NCBI GenBank assembly: GCA_964396055.1
Contig: CAYNDV010000067.1
Coordinates: 1-23,699, forward strand
DNA: 23,699 bases
Source of the DNA: CAYJPV01 sp964396055
GTDB taxonomy: Bacteria; Acidobacteriota; Vicinamibacteria; Vicinamibacterales; JAKQTR01
Reading direction: 5' to 3'
A program made the position numbers and the translations under genes. The notes beneath the pieces were generated by a model. The model did not search any database. It was not told the DNA's origin and worked only from the letters and a program-made list of their open reading frames with translations. Shown piece by piece: positions 14,334 through 22,087 of the stretch (position 1 is the stretch's first letter; every line of letters begins with the position of its first letter).

Positions 14334-14762
14334 CTAGTGCGCCTGCGCCGCGGCGCTCCCGGCCGGCTCGGCCGCGTCCGCGTCCTGCTTGCGCTTGTAG
14401 TCGGCAATCGCGGCCTTGATGGCGTCCTCCGCCAGCACCGAGCAGTGCACCTTCACCGGCGGCAGGCTCAGCTCGGCCACGATGTCCGTGTTCTTGATGG
14501 CCAGGGCCTCGTCGACCGTCTTGCCCTTGAGCCACTCGGTCGCCAGGCTCGAACTCGCGATCGCCGACCCGCAGCCGAACGTCTTGAACTTCGCCTCGTC
14601 GATGACGCCGGTCTCGGGGTTCACCCGCACCTGCAGCTTCATCACGTCACCGCATTCCGGCGCGCCCACCAGGCCCGTGCCGACGTGCGCGTCGTTCTTG
14701 GGCAGCGACCCCACGTTGCGGGGGTTGTTGTAGTGATCCACGACCTTGTCTGAGTACGCCAT
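14334..14762 (-). CDS. iscU: Fe-S cluster assembly scaffold IscU
   Basis: Builds [2Fe-2S] and [4Fe-4S] clusters from sulfur supplied by IscS. The 142-aa product has the ligand cysteines Cys37 (GAPECGDVM, with Asp39), Cys64 (FGCGSAIASSS) and Cys107 (VHCSVLAEDAI). The HscA recognition motif LPPVK is at 100-104. IscU of E. coli is 128 aa; the extra residues are a C-terminal Ala-rich tail (AAEPAGSAAAQAH) with no obvious role. The start ATG at 14762 is 4 nt from the iscS stop, with GAAGGA inside the end of iscS as a plausible ribosome site. LPPVK together with hscA and hscB marks this as an ISC rather than a SufU protein. Confidence 0.96.
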   Translation of the reverse strand: MAYSDKVVDHYNNPRNVGSLPKNDAHVGTGLVGAPECGDVMKLQVRVNPETGVIDEAKFKTFGCGSAIASSSLATEWLKGKTVDEALAIKNTDIVAELSLPPVKVHCSVLAEDAIKAAIADYKRKQDADAAEPAGSAAAQAH

Positions 14763-14766
14763 GTCG

Positions 14767-15990
14767 TCAGTGTCCTTCCGCCTGCCACTCGACCTTCGAC
14801 AGGTCGACGCCTTCCTTCACCATCTCGTAGAGCGGCGACATCTCCCGCAGCTTGCTGACCACGGTCACCAGCTTCGCCGCCACGTAGTCCACTTCCTCTT
14901 CGGTGTTGAACCGGCCGATGCCGAACCGGATCGACGAGTGCGCCAACTCGTCGCCGGCCCCCAGCGCCTTCAGCACGTAGGACGGCTCGAGGCTGGCCGA
15001 CGTGCACGCCGACCCCGACGACACGGCCACGTCGTTGATGCCCATCAGCAGCGACTCGCCCTCCACGTAGGCGAAGCTGATGTTCAGGTTGCCCGGCAGC
15101 CGGTGCTCCATGCTGCCGTTGATGTACAGCTCGTCGAGGCCCTCGTGCAGCTTCCGGTTCAGCCGGTCGCGCAGCCCCTGGATGCGCAGGCTCTCGGCCG
15201 CCATCTCGGCCTTCGCGATCTCGCACGCCTTGCCGAACCCGACGATGCCGGGAACGTTCAGGGTGCCGGACCGCATGCCGCGCTCGTGGCCGCCGCCGTC
15301 GATGATCGGCGCCAGCAGCACCCGCGGGTTGCGCCGCCGCACGTAGAGCGCGCCCACGCCCTTCGGGCCGTAAATCTTGTGCGCCGTCACCGAGGCCAGA
15401 TCCACCTTCATCGTGTTCACGTCGAAGGGCACCTTGCCCACCGCCTGCACGGCGTCGGTGTGGACGAGCACCCCGCGTTCCTTCGCGATCGCCCCGATCT
15501 CGGCCAGGGGCTGCAGCACGCCAATCTCGTTGTTGGCCGCCATGATCGTGATGAGCGTCGTCCGGTCCGTGATCGCGTCGCGCAGCTGGTCCAGGTCGAT
15601 CAGGCCGTCGGGCCGCACCGGCAGGTACGTCACCCGGAACCCTTCCTTCTCCAGGCGCTTGCAGGAGTCGATCACCGCCTTGTGCTCGGTCACCGTCGTG
15701 ATGAGGTGATCGCCCTTGTCGCGGTACATGTAGGCCGCGCCCTTGATGGCCAGGTTGTCGGACTCGGTCGCGCCGCTCGTGAAGACGATTTCCTTGGGCG
15801 TGGCGCCGATCAGCGCCGCGATGTGCGCCCGCGCCTGCTCCACCGCCTCTTCCGCCTCCCAGCCGTACTTGTGGTTGCGGCTGGCCGCGTTGCCGAACGC
15901 TTCGGTGAAATACGGCAGCATCGCCTCGACCACCCGCGGATCCGCCGGCGTGGTGGCGTGGTTGTCGAAATAGATCGGGAACTTCAACAT
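14767..15990 (-). CDS. iscS: Cysteine desulfurase IscS
   Basis: A PLP enzyme that takes sulfur from cysteine and hands it to IscU and other acceptors. The 407-aa protein matches group I desulfurases. It has the N-terminal YFDNHATTP, SGATESDNLAIKG, His103 (TEHKA), the PLP-binding Lys205 in SVTAHKIYGPKG, and the catalytic Cys329 on the loop SSGSACTSAS. The C-terminal IscU-contacting part is complete (VEWQAEGH end). It begins 24 nt after iscR and 4 nt before iscU, within the isc operon. The nearby MoeB-rhodanese fusion (16547-17710) is a candidate additional sulfur acceptor. Confidence 0.97.
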   Translation of the reverse strand: MLKFPIYFDNHATTPADPRVVEAMLPYFTEAFGNAASRNHKYGWEAEEAVEQARAHIAALIGATPKEIVFTSGATESDNLAIKGAAYMYRDKGDHLITTVTEHKAVIDSCKRLEKEGFRVTYLPVRPDGLIDLDQLRDAITDRTTLITIMAANNEIGVLQPLAEIGAIAKERGVLVHTDAVQAVGKVPFDVNTMKVDLASVTAHKIYGPKGVGALYVRRRNPRVLLAPIIDGGGHERGMRSGTLNVPGIVGFGKACEIAKAEMAAESLRIQGLRDRLNRKLHEGLDELYINGSMEHRLPGNLNISFAYVEGESLLMGINDVAVSSGSACTSASLEPSYVLKALGAGDELAHSSIRFGIGRFNTEEEVDYVAAKLVTVVSKLREMSPLYEMVKEGVDLSKVEWQAEGH

Positions 15991-16014
15991 GAATGCCTCG
16001 TCAAACGTCCTCGG

Positions 16015-16473
16015 TTACACTCGCCCGTGCAGGGCCATCAGATGCGTCGCCGACGGGCCCGCGCCCGTCTCCGCCGAGTCGGCCGCCAGGGCCGACACCG
16101 ACGTCGTGGCCAGGGCCGACACGATGATCTCGCGGATGCGCCACAACGGATCCCGCACGTTGCACTTCTCGAACTGCCCGCAGCGGCCCGCGTGCGACGA
16201 GCACGCCGTCACCGCCACCGGCCCGTCGATGGCATGGATCACGTCGGCCACCGAGATCGTGTCCGCGGCCCGCGACAACTGGTACCCGCCCCGCGTACCC
16301 TGCTGCGACGTCAGCAGGCCGCGGCGGGTCAGCCGCTGCAGCACCTTGGCCAGCAGTTCGATCGGAATGTCGTACTGCTCCGCGATCTCGCGGGCGCTCG
16401 ACGACCGCTCCCGGCCGGCCAGGTGCGCCATCGCCATCAACGCGTAATCCGCCTTCTTCGACAGTCTCAGCAT
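16015..16473 (-). CDS. iscR: Rrf2-family Fe-S regulator IscR
   Basis: A [2Fe-2S]-sensing repressor that adjusts isc expression to cluster demand. The 152-aa protein has the Rrf2 winged helix (MLRLSKKADYALMAMAHLA, AREIAEQYDIPIELLAKVLQ, GTRGGYQLSR) and a cysteine triplet at 91, 98 and 104 (CSSHAGRC, FEKC). Spacing between the first two cysteines is six residues, one more than in E. coli IscR. A residue matching the E. coli His107 ligand is not obvious (CNVRDPLW), so the fourth ligand is uncertain. ATG at 16473 lacks a good Shine-Dalgarno. A 25-bp palindromic operator overlaps its own -10, as expected for autorepression. SufR/RisR-type Rrf2 regulators are the alternative label. Confidence 0.92.
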   Translation of the reverse strand: MLRLSKKADYALMAMAHLAGRERSSSAREIAEQYDIPIELLAKVLQRLTRRGLLTSQQGTRGGYQLSRAADTISVADVIHAIDGPVAVTACSSHAGRCGQFEKCNVRDPLWRIREIIVSALATTSVSALAADSAETGAGPSATHLMALHGRV

Positions 16474-16478
16474 AGAAG

Positions 16479-16509
16479 GAGGTCATATCGGACCTCGTGA
16501 GTCCTATAT
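16479..16509. promoter_or_regulatory. IscR-type operator overlapping the isc -10, plus a second dyad
   Basis: Bases 16485-16509 form a 25-bp dyad with half-sites ATATnGGAC and GTCCnATAT separated by 7 bp. The length and the outer ATA...TAT and inner GAC...GTC pattern match the type 1 IscR site known in proteobacteria. The site overlaps the -10 hexamer. A second perfect inverted repeat, GAGGTC N6 GACCTC (16479-16496), overlaps its downstream half and lies in the early transcribed region. Confidence 0.72.
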
Positions 16510-16534
16510 TACCGCCGCATACAGGACCGGTCAA
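16506..16534 (-). promoter_or_regulatory. isc operon promoter (TTGACC, 17 bp, TAATAT)
   Basis: On the minus strand TTGACC (16534-16529) and TAATAT (16511-16506) are separated by exactly 17 bp, a good housekeeping-type promoter. Transcription should start near 16499, about 26 nt before the iscR ATG. It lies in the 73-nt gap after the MoeB-rhodanese gene. Confidence 0.75.
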
Positions 16535-16546
16535 GTCGTATTTCGA

Positions 16547-17710
16547 TCAGTAGCGGGGCACGCCCGGGTCCACCTGCAGCGACCAGGCGTCGATCCCGCC
16601 GCGCAGATTGCGCGCCAGCGGGAAGCCCGCGTTGCGCAGGTACGCCACCGCCTTCATGCTGCGGATCCCGTGGTGGCAGTAGACGACAATCTCGATGTCG
16701 GGATCGAGTTCCTGCTGTCGGGCGATCAGATCGCCGAGCGGAATCAGCGTCGCGTCGGGCAGGCGCACGATCCGGTATTCCTCCGGTTCGCGCACGTCGA
16801 GCAGGAAGGGCCGGTCGCCGCGTTGCCACCGCGCGTGCAGTTCCTGCGGCGTCACGTGGAAGGCCGTGTCGGCGGCCGGCGGCTCGACGGCCGGCCGCGC
16901 GGACGCGCCGCAGAACGCATCGTAGTCGACCAGCGCCCGCACCGTCGGCGCCTCGCCACAGACGGCGCACGACGGGTCGCGCCGCAGCCGCAGTTCCTGG
17001 AACCGCATCTGCAACGCGTCGTAGGTCAGCAGCCGTCCCACCAGCGGCGACCCGATGCCGGTGACGAGCTTGATGGCTTCGGTCGCCTGGATCGTGCCGA
17101 TGACCCCGGGCAGCACGCCGAAGACGCCGGCCTCGGCGCACGACGGCACCTGGCCCGGCGGCGGTGGCTCCGGAAAGACGCATCGATAACACGGGCCGCC
17201 CGGGGCGGCCAGCACCGACGCCTGGCCCTCGAAGCGGAAGATGGCGCCGTACACGTTGGCCTTCCGCAGGAGCACGCAGGCGTCGTTGACCAGGTACCGC
17301 GTCGGGAAGTTGTCCGTGCCGTCCACCACGAGGTCGTACTCGCGGATCACGTCCAGGGCGTTGCGCGACGTGAGCGCCCCCTCGTGCAGTTCGAGCCGCA
17401 CGTGCGGGTTCAGTGCCTCGAGGCGCGTGCGCGCCGACGCCAGCTTGGAGCGCCCGACGTCCGCCGTGCCGTGCAGGATCTGGCGCTGCAGGTTGCTGGC
17501 GTCGACCACGTCGAAGTCCACGAGCCCCAGGGTGCCGACTCCCGCGGCCGCCAGGTACATCGCCGCCGGCGAGCCCAGCCCTCCCGCGCCCACGCACAAC
17601 ACGCGCGCGGCCTTGAGCCGCAGCTGCCCGGCCTGGCCCACCTCGGGCAGGATGAGGTGGCGGCCGTACCGGGTCTGTTCCTCGGGGGTCAGGGCTGGCG
17701 GCATGCTCAT
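16547..17710 (-). CDS. moeB: MoeB/ThiF-type adenylyltransferase fused to rhodanese
   Basis: Activates the C-terminus of a ubiquitin-like sulfur carrier (MoaD or ThiS type) by adenylation and, through the rhodanese domain, can supply sulfur to make the thiocarboxylate. The 387-aa protein has an E1-like domain (about 1-265) with the nucleotide motif GAGGLGSP at 41-48, VDGTDNFPTRYL, zinc cysteines CYRC (174-177) and CAVC (248-251), and a possible E1-type cysteine at 191 (VPSCAEAGVFG). A rhodanese domain (about 285-387) carries its catalytic Cys345 in the loop CHHGIRS. This is the MOCS3/Uba4-like architecture. Two start ATGs (17710 and 17704) are possible. It begins 17 nt after the SUMF1-like gene and lies directly upstream of iscR-iscS, an apt position for a sulfur relay. 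Confidence 0.93.
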   Translation of the reverse strand: MSMPPALTPEEQTRYGRHLILPEVGQAGQLRLKAARVLCVGAGGLGSPAAMYLAAAGVGTLGLVDFDVVDASNLQRQILHGTADVGRSKLASARTRLEALNPHVRLELHEGALTSRNALDVIREYDLVVDGTDNFPTRYLVNDACVLLRKANVYGAIFRFEGQASVLAAPGGPCYRCVFPEPPPPGQVPSCAEAGVFGVLPGVIGTIQATEAIKLVTGIGSPLVGRLLTYDALQMRFQELRLRRDPSCAVCGEAPTVRALVDYDAFCGASARPAVEPPAADTAFHVTPQELHARWQRGDRPFLLDVREPEEYRIVRLPDATLIPLGDLIARQQELDPDIEIVVYCHHGIRSMKAVAYLRNAGFPLARNLRGGIDAWSLQVDPGVPRY

Positions 17711-17726
17711 GGACGTCGGGGCCTGG

Positions 17727-18512
17727 TCAGTCCGCGCAGGCCACGCGGAATCCGATGCTGTACGAGTACGTGTCGGGCGGAACCGGATGGCGGTACGCGC
17801 ATCGCAGGTACGCCACCTCGTCGTTCGTCCACGCGCCGCCGCGCACCACGCGCAGGGTGCCGCTGGCCGGTCCCGTGGGGTTCCGCTCTTCGCTCACCGC
17901 GTAGTAGTCCGCGCGGTACCAGTCCGACACCCAATCCCAGGTGTTGCCGGCCATGTCGAACACCCCGAGGCCATTGGGCGGAAACGCCCGGCACGGCGTG
18001 GTGCCCCGCCCGGCGCGCTGGCCGGGCGCGGACGTGAAGTTGGCCCGCGACACGTCCATCTCGCGGCCCCACGGATACCGGCAGCCTGCCAGCCCTCCCC
18101 GGGCCGCCTTCTCCCACTCCGCCTCCGTGGGCAGGCGGAAGGGCCGGCCCGTGTGCTCGGTCAGCCACCGGCAGTACGCCCGCGCGTCCTCGAAGGTGAC
18201 GAGCACGACCGGATGGTCGTCGCGCCCTGGCGGTGGTTCCGCGCCCATCCACCAGTACGGCGCCGCCAGCCGCTTGAACTCCTCGGCGCGGGCGGGCCGG
18301 ACGATGGACGGCAGTTCCCAGACGCCCGGCGGGCGCCACCCCGTGTCCTGGATGAACCGGGCGTACTCGGCCTGGGTGACCGGCGCCGCTCCGAGGCCGA
18401 ACGCCTCGAGGCACACCTGGTGTTCGGGGCGCTCGTTTTCGTCGCCTTCCTCGGCGCCCATGACGAACGGCCCGGCGGGAATGGTGACCAGCTCGGGCGC
18501 GGTAACGGCCAT
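17727..18512 (-). CDS. SUMF1-fold (formylglycine-generating-enzyme-like) protein without the catalytic cysteines
   Basis: The FGE-sulfatase fold (PF03781) fills the 261-aa protein. Typical segments are LVTIPAGPFVMG, PEHQVCLEAFGLGAAPVTQAEYARF, HPVVLVTFEDARAYCRWL, RLPTEAEWEKAARGG, YPWG, GVFDMAGNTWDWVSDWY, RVVRGGAWTNDE and IGFRVA. True formylglycine-generating enzymes have two copper-binding cysteines shortly after the RGGS(F/W) motif. Here the matching stretch after RGGAW (224-228) reads TNDEVAY, with no cysteine at those positions, so sulfatase-type activity is unlikely. No signal peptide is seen, so it should be cytoplasmic. It starts the moeB transcription unit; a TATACT hexamer lies 9 nt before its ATG. 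Related non-FGE members act in ergothioneine-type C-S bond formation or as binding domains; the role here is unknown. Confidence 0.85.
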   Translation of the reverse strand: MAVTAPELVTIPAGPFVMGAEEGDENERPEHQVCLEAFGLGAAPVTQAEYARFIQDTGWRPPGVWELPSIVRPARAEEFKRLAAPYWWMGAEPPPGRDDHPVVLVTFEDARAYCRWLTEHTGRPFRLPTEAEWEKAARGGLAGCRYPWGREMDVSRANFTSAPGQRAGRGTTPCRAFPPNGLGVFDMAGNTWDWVSDWYRADYYAVSEERNPTGPASGTLRVVRGGAWTNDEVAYLRCAYRHPVPPDTYSYSIGFRVACAD

Positions 18513-18521
18513 GCACCGGGA

Positions 18522-18527
18522 AGTATA
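18522..18527 (-). promoter_or_regulatory. Putative -10 (TATACT) for the SUMF1-like/moeB unit
   Basis: On the minus strand TATACT ends 9 nt before the ATG at 18512, implying a transcript with almost no leader. No -35 match is evident. It lies in an 83-nt divergent spacer shared with the aminotransferase gene. Confidence 0.4.
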
Positions 18528-18550
18528 TGCGAGGCGCCAGGGGCATCGGG

Positions 18551-18556
18551 TACACT
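18551..18556 (+). promoter_or_regulatory. Putative -10 (TACACT) for the aminotransferase operon
   Basis: GTACACT is 39 nt upstream of the ATG at 18596, which has its own GGAGG. The hexamer is identical to those before uraA and mqnD. No convincing -35 is visible. Confidence 0.4.
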
Positions 18557-18595
18557 TTGGTGTTCGGCCCGATCGCCTTTCAGCCGGAGGATGAC

Positions 18596-19738
18596 ATGCG
18601 GATTCCCCTGTTCGCCATGGAGCGGTTCCAGTCCACCTACGAGAACCTCGTGGACTACAACCTGTCGGAGAGCGGCGTGTTTCCCATGCGCGTGGAGGAG
18701 CTCGCCGCGGACCCGGCCGACCGGGCCGCGCTGCTGGCGCAGGAGCTGGTCTATCCGCAGTCGAACGGCACCATCCCGCTGCGCGAGCGCGTGGCGGCGC
18801 TCTATCCGGGCGCGACGGTCGATCACATCGAGGTGACCAACGGGGGCGCCGAGGCCAACTTCGTCACGCTCTGGCACCTGGTGGAGCCGGGCGACGAGGT
18901 GGTGGTGATGGTGCCGAACTACGGCCAGACGCTGGGCCTGGCCGAGGCGTTCGGCGGGACGATGGTCCCGTGGCCCCTCGTGTTCGACGCGGGTGCCGGC
19001 CGCTGGACGGTGGACCTCGACCGCCTCGCGCGCCTCGTCACGCCGAAGACGCGCGTCATCATTGTCTGCAACCCGAACAACCCCACCGGGGCGCGCCTCG
19101 CCCCGGCCGATCTCGACGGCATCTGCCGCATCGCCGGCACCGTCGGCGCGTGGGTGCTGTCCGACGAGATCTACCGCGGTGCCGAGGTGGACGGCGTCGA
19201 GACCGCGTCGATGTGGGGGCGGTACGACCGGGTGATCGTCTCGAGCGGCTTGTCGAAGGCCTACGGCCTGCCCGGGCTGCGCATCGGCTGGATCGCCTCG
19301 TCGTCGCCGGAGCTGGTGGCGGCCACGTGGTCGTACCACGACTACACGACCATCGGGCCCGGCGCGATGAGCGACCTGCTGGCGCGCGTGGCGCTGCAGC
19401 CCGCGGTGCGCGCGCGCATCCTGGCGCGCACGCGCGGCATCATCCGGACGAATCTGCCGCTCATCCGGGAGTGGCTCGACGCGCACGCCGGCCGCTTCGC
19501 GTACGTGCCCCCGGACGCCGGGGCCATCGTCTACGTGCGGTACCACGACCCGATCAACTCCACCGTGCTGGCCGAGCGGCTGCGCGTGGAGAAGAGCGTG
19601 CTCATCGTGCCGGGCGATCACTTCGGCATGGACGGCTACCTCCGCATCGGGTACGGGAGCGAGACGCGGTACCTGCGCGACGGACTCGATCGGATCGCGG
19701 ACCTGCTGCGCTCGCTGCCGGCGGGCGCGGGCCGCTGA
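18596..19738 (+). CDS. PLP-dependent class I/II aminotransferase
   Basis: A fold-type I aminotransferase of 380 aa. I choose ATG at 18596 because GGAGG lies 5 nt upstream; the frame is open further upstream but crosses the divergent promoter region. Visible motifs are NGGAEANF (PLP phosphate region), NPNNPTG at 159-165, SDEIYRG with Asp190 and Tyr193, and the Schiff-base Lys221 in SSGLSKAYGLPGLRIGW. An Arg near the C-terminus (LRIGYGSE) probably binds the substrate carboxylate. The N-terminal FAMERFQSTYE resembles a subgroup that includes capreomycidine-synthase-like and uncharacterised enzymes, so the amino donor cannot be named. It is followed after 13 nt by homoserine dehydrogenase, pointing to amino-acid metabolism. 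Confidence 0.9.
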   Translation: MRIPLFAMERFQSTYENLVDYNLSESGVFPMRVEELAADPADRAALLAQELVYPQSNGTIPLRERVAALYPGATVDHIEVTNGGAEANFVTLWHLVEPGDEVVVMVPNYGQTLGLAEAFGGTMVPWPLVFDAGAGRWTVDLDRLARLVTPKTRVIIVCNPNNPTGARLAPADLDGICRIAGTVGAWVLSDEIYRGAEVDGVETASMWGRYDRVIVSSGLSKAYGLPGLRIGWIASSSPELVAATWSYHDYTTIGPGAMSDLLARVALQPAVRARILARTRGIIRTNLPLIREWLDAHAGRFAYVPPDAGAIVYVRYHDPINSTVLAERLRVEKSVLIVPGDHFGMDGYLRIGYGSETRYLRDGLDRIADLLRSLPAGAGR

Positions 19739-19751
19739 GCCGGAGGCCCCT

Positions 19752-20852
19752 GTGGTGTACCTGGATCTGCTCCTGGTGGGCTTCGGTCACGTGGGCCGCG
19801 AGTTCGCGCGCCTGCTGATGGACCGGTCGGTCCGCCTGCGCGGCGAGCACGGCATCAGCTGGCGCGTGATCGGCATCGCGACGCGCCGCCACGGCACGGC
19901 GTTCGACGCCCGGGGCCTCGATCTCGTCCGCGCGCTCACGCTGGCGGAGCTCGGCACGCCGCTCGGCGAGCTGAGCCAGCCGGACGGCGGGCGCACGTTG
20001 TCGCCCGAGGCCACGGGCCTCGAACTCATCCGGCACGCGACCGGGGAGACGCGCCGCCGCCGGCTGCAGGAACTGGTGGTCGTCGAAACGACGGTCCTGG
20101 ACATCGAGCGCGGGCAGCCGGCGCTGGATCACGTGACGGCGGCCCTCCGGGGCGGGGCACACGTCGTGACGGCGAACAAGGGTCCCGTGGCGTTCGCGTA
20201 CCGCGAACTCGAGAGCGTGGCCGCCCTGGCCAGACGGCGGTTCCTGTTCGAGGGCGCCGTGATGGACGGCATCCCCATCTTCAACCTCGTGCGCGAGACG
20301 CTGCCGGCGGCGGACATCACGGGGTTCCGCGGCGTGGTGAACTCCACCACCAACTACATCCTGACGGCCATGGAAGCCGGCCGCTCCTTCGACGACGCGC
20401 TGGCGGAGATGCAGGCGGCGGGCATCGCCGAGGCCGACCCCTCCTTCGACGTCGACGGCTGGGACGCCGCGGCCAAGACGGCGGCGCTCATCAACGTGCT
20501 GATGCGGGGGGCCGTCACGCCCCACGGCGTGACGCGCGCCGGCATCCGCGCGGTCACGCGCGAGCAGGTGCAGGCCGCGATGACGCGGGGCAGGCGGATC
20601 AGGCTCGTGGCGCGCGGCGAACGGCGCGACGGCGCCGTCACGGGCCGCGTGGGCCCCGAGGAACTCGACGCCTCCGATCCGCTGGCCAACCTGACGGGCA
20701 TGCAGAACCTGCTCGTCGTCGGCACCGACCTGCTGGGCGACGTCGGCATCCACCAGCTCGACGGCGGCCTGCGGCAGACGGCGTACGCCCTGTTGAGCGA
20801 CCTCGTGGCGGTGGGGCGATCTGCCGCCGCTGACGGCGGGTCCCGTTCATGA
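19752..20852 (+). CDS. hom: Homoserine dehydrogenase (no ACT domain)
   Basis: Interconverts aspartate semialdehyde and homoserine with NAD(P)H, on the way to threonine and methionine. The 366-aa protein has the Rossmann motif GFGHVG (10-15), the loop TANKGPVA with Lys143, the catalytic-region motif GVVNSTTNYILTAM, and AEADPSFDVDGWDAAAK ending in Lys242, matching the active-site Asp/Lys pair of the family. It ends after the catalytic domain, without the C-terminal ACT domain that gives threonine feedback in many bacteria. GTG at 19752 has GGAGG 5 nt upstream; the next codon is also GTG. It is 13 nt after the aminotransferase and overlaps the CoA-transferase start (ATGA). Short ACT-less homologues sometimes act on other substrates. 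Confidence 0.88.
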   Translation: MVYLDLLLVGFGHVGREFARLLMDRSVRLRGEHGISWRVIGIATRRHGTAFDARGLDLVRALTLAELGTPLGELSQPDGGRTLSPEATGLELIRHATGETRRRRLQELVVVETTVLDIERGQPALDHVTAALRGGAHVVTANKGPVAFAYRELESVAALARRRFLFEGAVMDGIPIFNLVRETLPAADITGFRGVVNSTTNYILTAMEAGRSFDDALAEMQAAGIAEADPSFDVDGWDAAAKTAALINVLMRGAVTPHGVTRAGIRAVTREQVQAAMTRGRRIRLVARGERRDGAVTGRVGPEELDASDPLANLTGMQNLLVVGTDLLGDVGIHQLDGGLRQTAYALLSDLVAVGRSAAADGGSRS

Positions 20853-22087
20853 CGCCGGTCGTCCGGCCGCTCGACGGCCTCGTGGTGCTCGACCTGACCC
20901 GTGTGCTGTCGGGCCCGTTCTGCACCATGATCCTGGCCGACATGGGCGCGAGGGTCATCAAGGTCGAGCGCCCGGGCACGGGCGACGATACGCGGGCGTG
21001 GGGCCCGCCGTTTGTCGGCGGCGAGAGCTCGTACTTCCTGAGCATCAACCGCAACAAGGAAAGTCTCGCGCTCGACTTCAAGCGGCCCGCCGGCCGCCGG
21101 CTCCTCGACGAACTGATCGCGCGGGCCGACGTGCTCGTCGAGAACTTTTCGCCAGGCACGCTCGAGGCGCAGGGACTGGGCTACGACGCCGTGGCCGCGC
21201 GTCACCCCCGGCTGGTGTACGCGTCGATCACGGGCTTCGGGCTCACCGGCCCGCGCCGCGACCGGCCCGGCTACGACGCGGTGATCCAGGCCGAGGGCGG
21301 GTTGATGGATCTCACCGGCCCCGGCGGCGGCGACCCCTACCGCCTCGGCGTGGCCATCGCCGACATCGTGGCCGGCATCAACGCGGCCCTCGGGGTGGTG
21401 CTGGCGCTGTTCGTGCGCGAGCGCACCGGCCGGGGACAGCAGGTGGACGTCAGCATGCTGGACAGCGTGGCCGCCACCCTGACCTATCAGGCCGGCATCT
21501 GGTTCACGACGGGCCGCCCGCCGTCCCGGACGGGCAACCGCCACCCGAGCATCGCGCCGTACGACACGTTCCCCGCGCGCGACGGCACGCTGGTGCTGGC
21601 CGTGGGCAACGATGAGCAGTGGCGGGTCTTCTGCCGCCTGACGGGCCGTGACGACCTGGCGGCCGACGGCCGGTTCGGCACCAACGCGGGCCGCGTCCGG
21701 CACTATGGCGACCTGCAGCCGGCGCTGGCGGCGCTGCTGGCGACCCGGCCCCGGCAGCACTGGATCGACCTGCTCGTGCCGGCGGGCGTGCCGTGCGCGG
21801 CGGTCCGTCCCCTCGACGAGGTGCTGGCGGACCCGCAACTGCTCGCGCGCCGGATGATCGAGGAACTGCCGCACCCGGCCGCAGGGCTGCTCCGCGTGAT
21901 GGGCGTGCCCATCAAGCTGTCGGCGACGCCCGGGGCGGCGCGCACCGCGCCGCCGCGCCTCGGAGAGCATACAATCAGCGTGCTCGCGGATATGCTGGAA
22001 CTGGATCCGGCGGCGATTGCGGACCTGCTGCGTGATGGCGTGATCGCGGATGTCGCGCCGGGATCGGGAGTGCCAACGCCTGCGTGA
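20849..22087 (+). CDS. Class III (CaiB/BaiF/Frc family) CoA-transferase
   Basis: Moves CoA between carboxylic acids. The 412-aa protein is the usual length and shows the family pattern: PLDGLVVLDLTRVLSGPF at the N-terminus, DMGARVIKVERPGTGDDTR, NRNKESLALDFK, and VLVENFSPGTLE. The catalytic Asp154 lies in AEGGLMDLTG, followed by the DSVAATLTYQAG region. The start ATG overlaps the hom stop (ATGA), so the two are translated together, and a TGATG junction links it to the next gene. The acyl substrate cannot be read from sequence. The neighbouring aminotransferase and homoserine dehydrogenase suggest a short-chain hydroxy-, keto- or amino-acid-derived acyl group. Confidence 0.93.
   Translation: MTPVVRPLDGLVVLDLTRVLSGPFCTMILADMGARVIKVERPGTGDDTRAWGPPFVGGESSYFLSINRNKESLALDFKRPAGRRLLDELIARADVLVENFSPGTLEAQGLGYDAVAARHPRLVYASITGFGLTGPRRDRPGYDAVIQAEGGLMDLTGPGGGDPYRLGVAIADIVAGINAALGVVLALFVRERTGRGQQVDVSMLDSVAATLTYQAGIWFTTGRPPSRTGNRHPSIAPYDTFPARDGTLVLAVGNDEQWRVFCRLTGRDDLAADGRFGTNAGRVRHYGDLQPALAALLATRPRQHWIDLLVPAGVPCAAVRPLDEVLADPQLLARRMIEELPHPAAGLLRVMGVPIKLSATPGAARTAPPRLGEHTISVLADMLELDPAAIADLLRDGVIADVAPGSGVPTPA

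Noticed and set aside
14746..16500. Plus-strand open frame (584 codons) opposite iscS and iscR
   Set aside because: His/Arg/Val-rich shadow frame with no family features.
17727..18512. Genuine formylglycine-generating enzyme for sulfatase maturation
   Set aside because: The two copper-binding cysteines after RGGxW are missing and no sulfatase gene is nearby.
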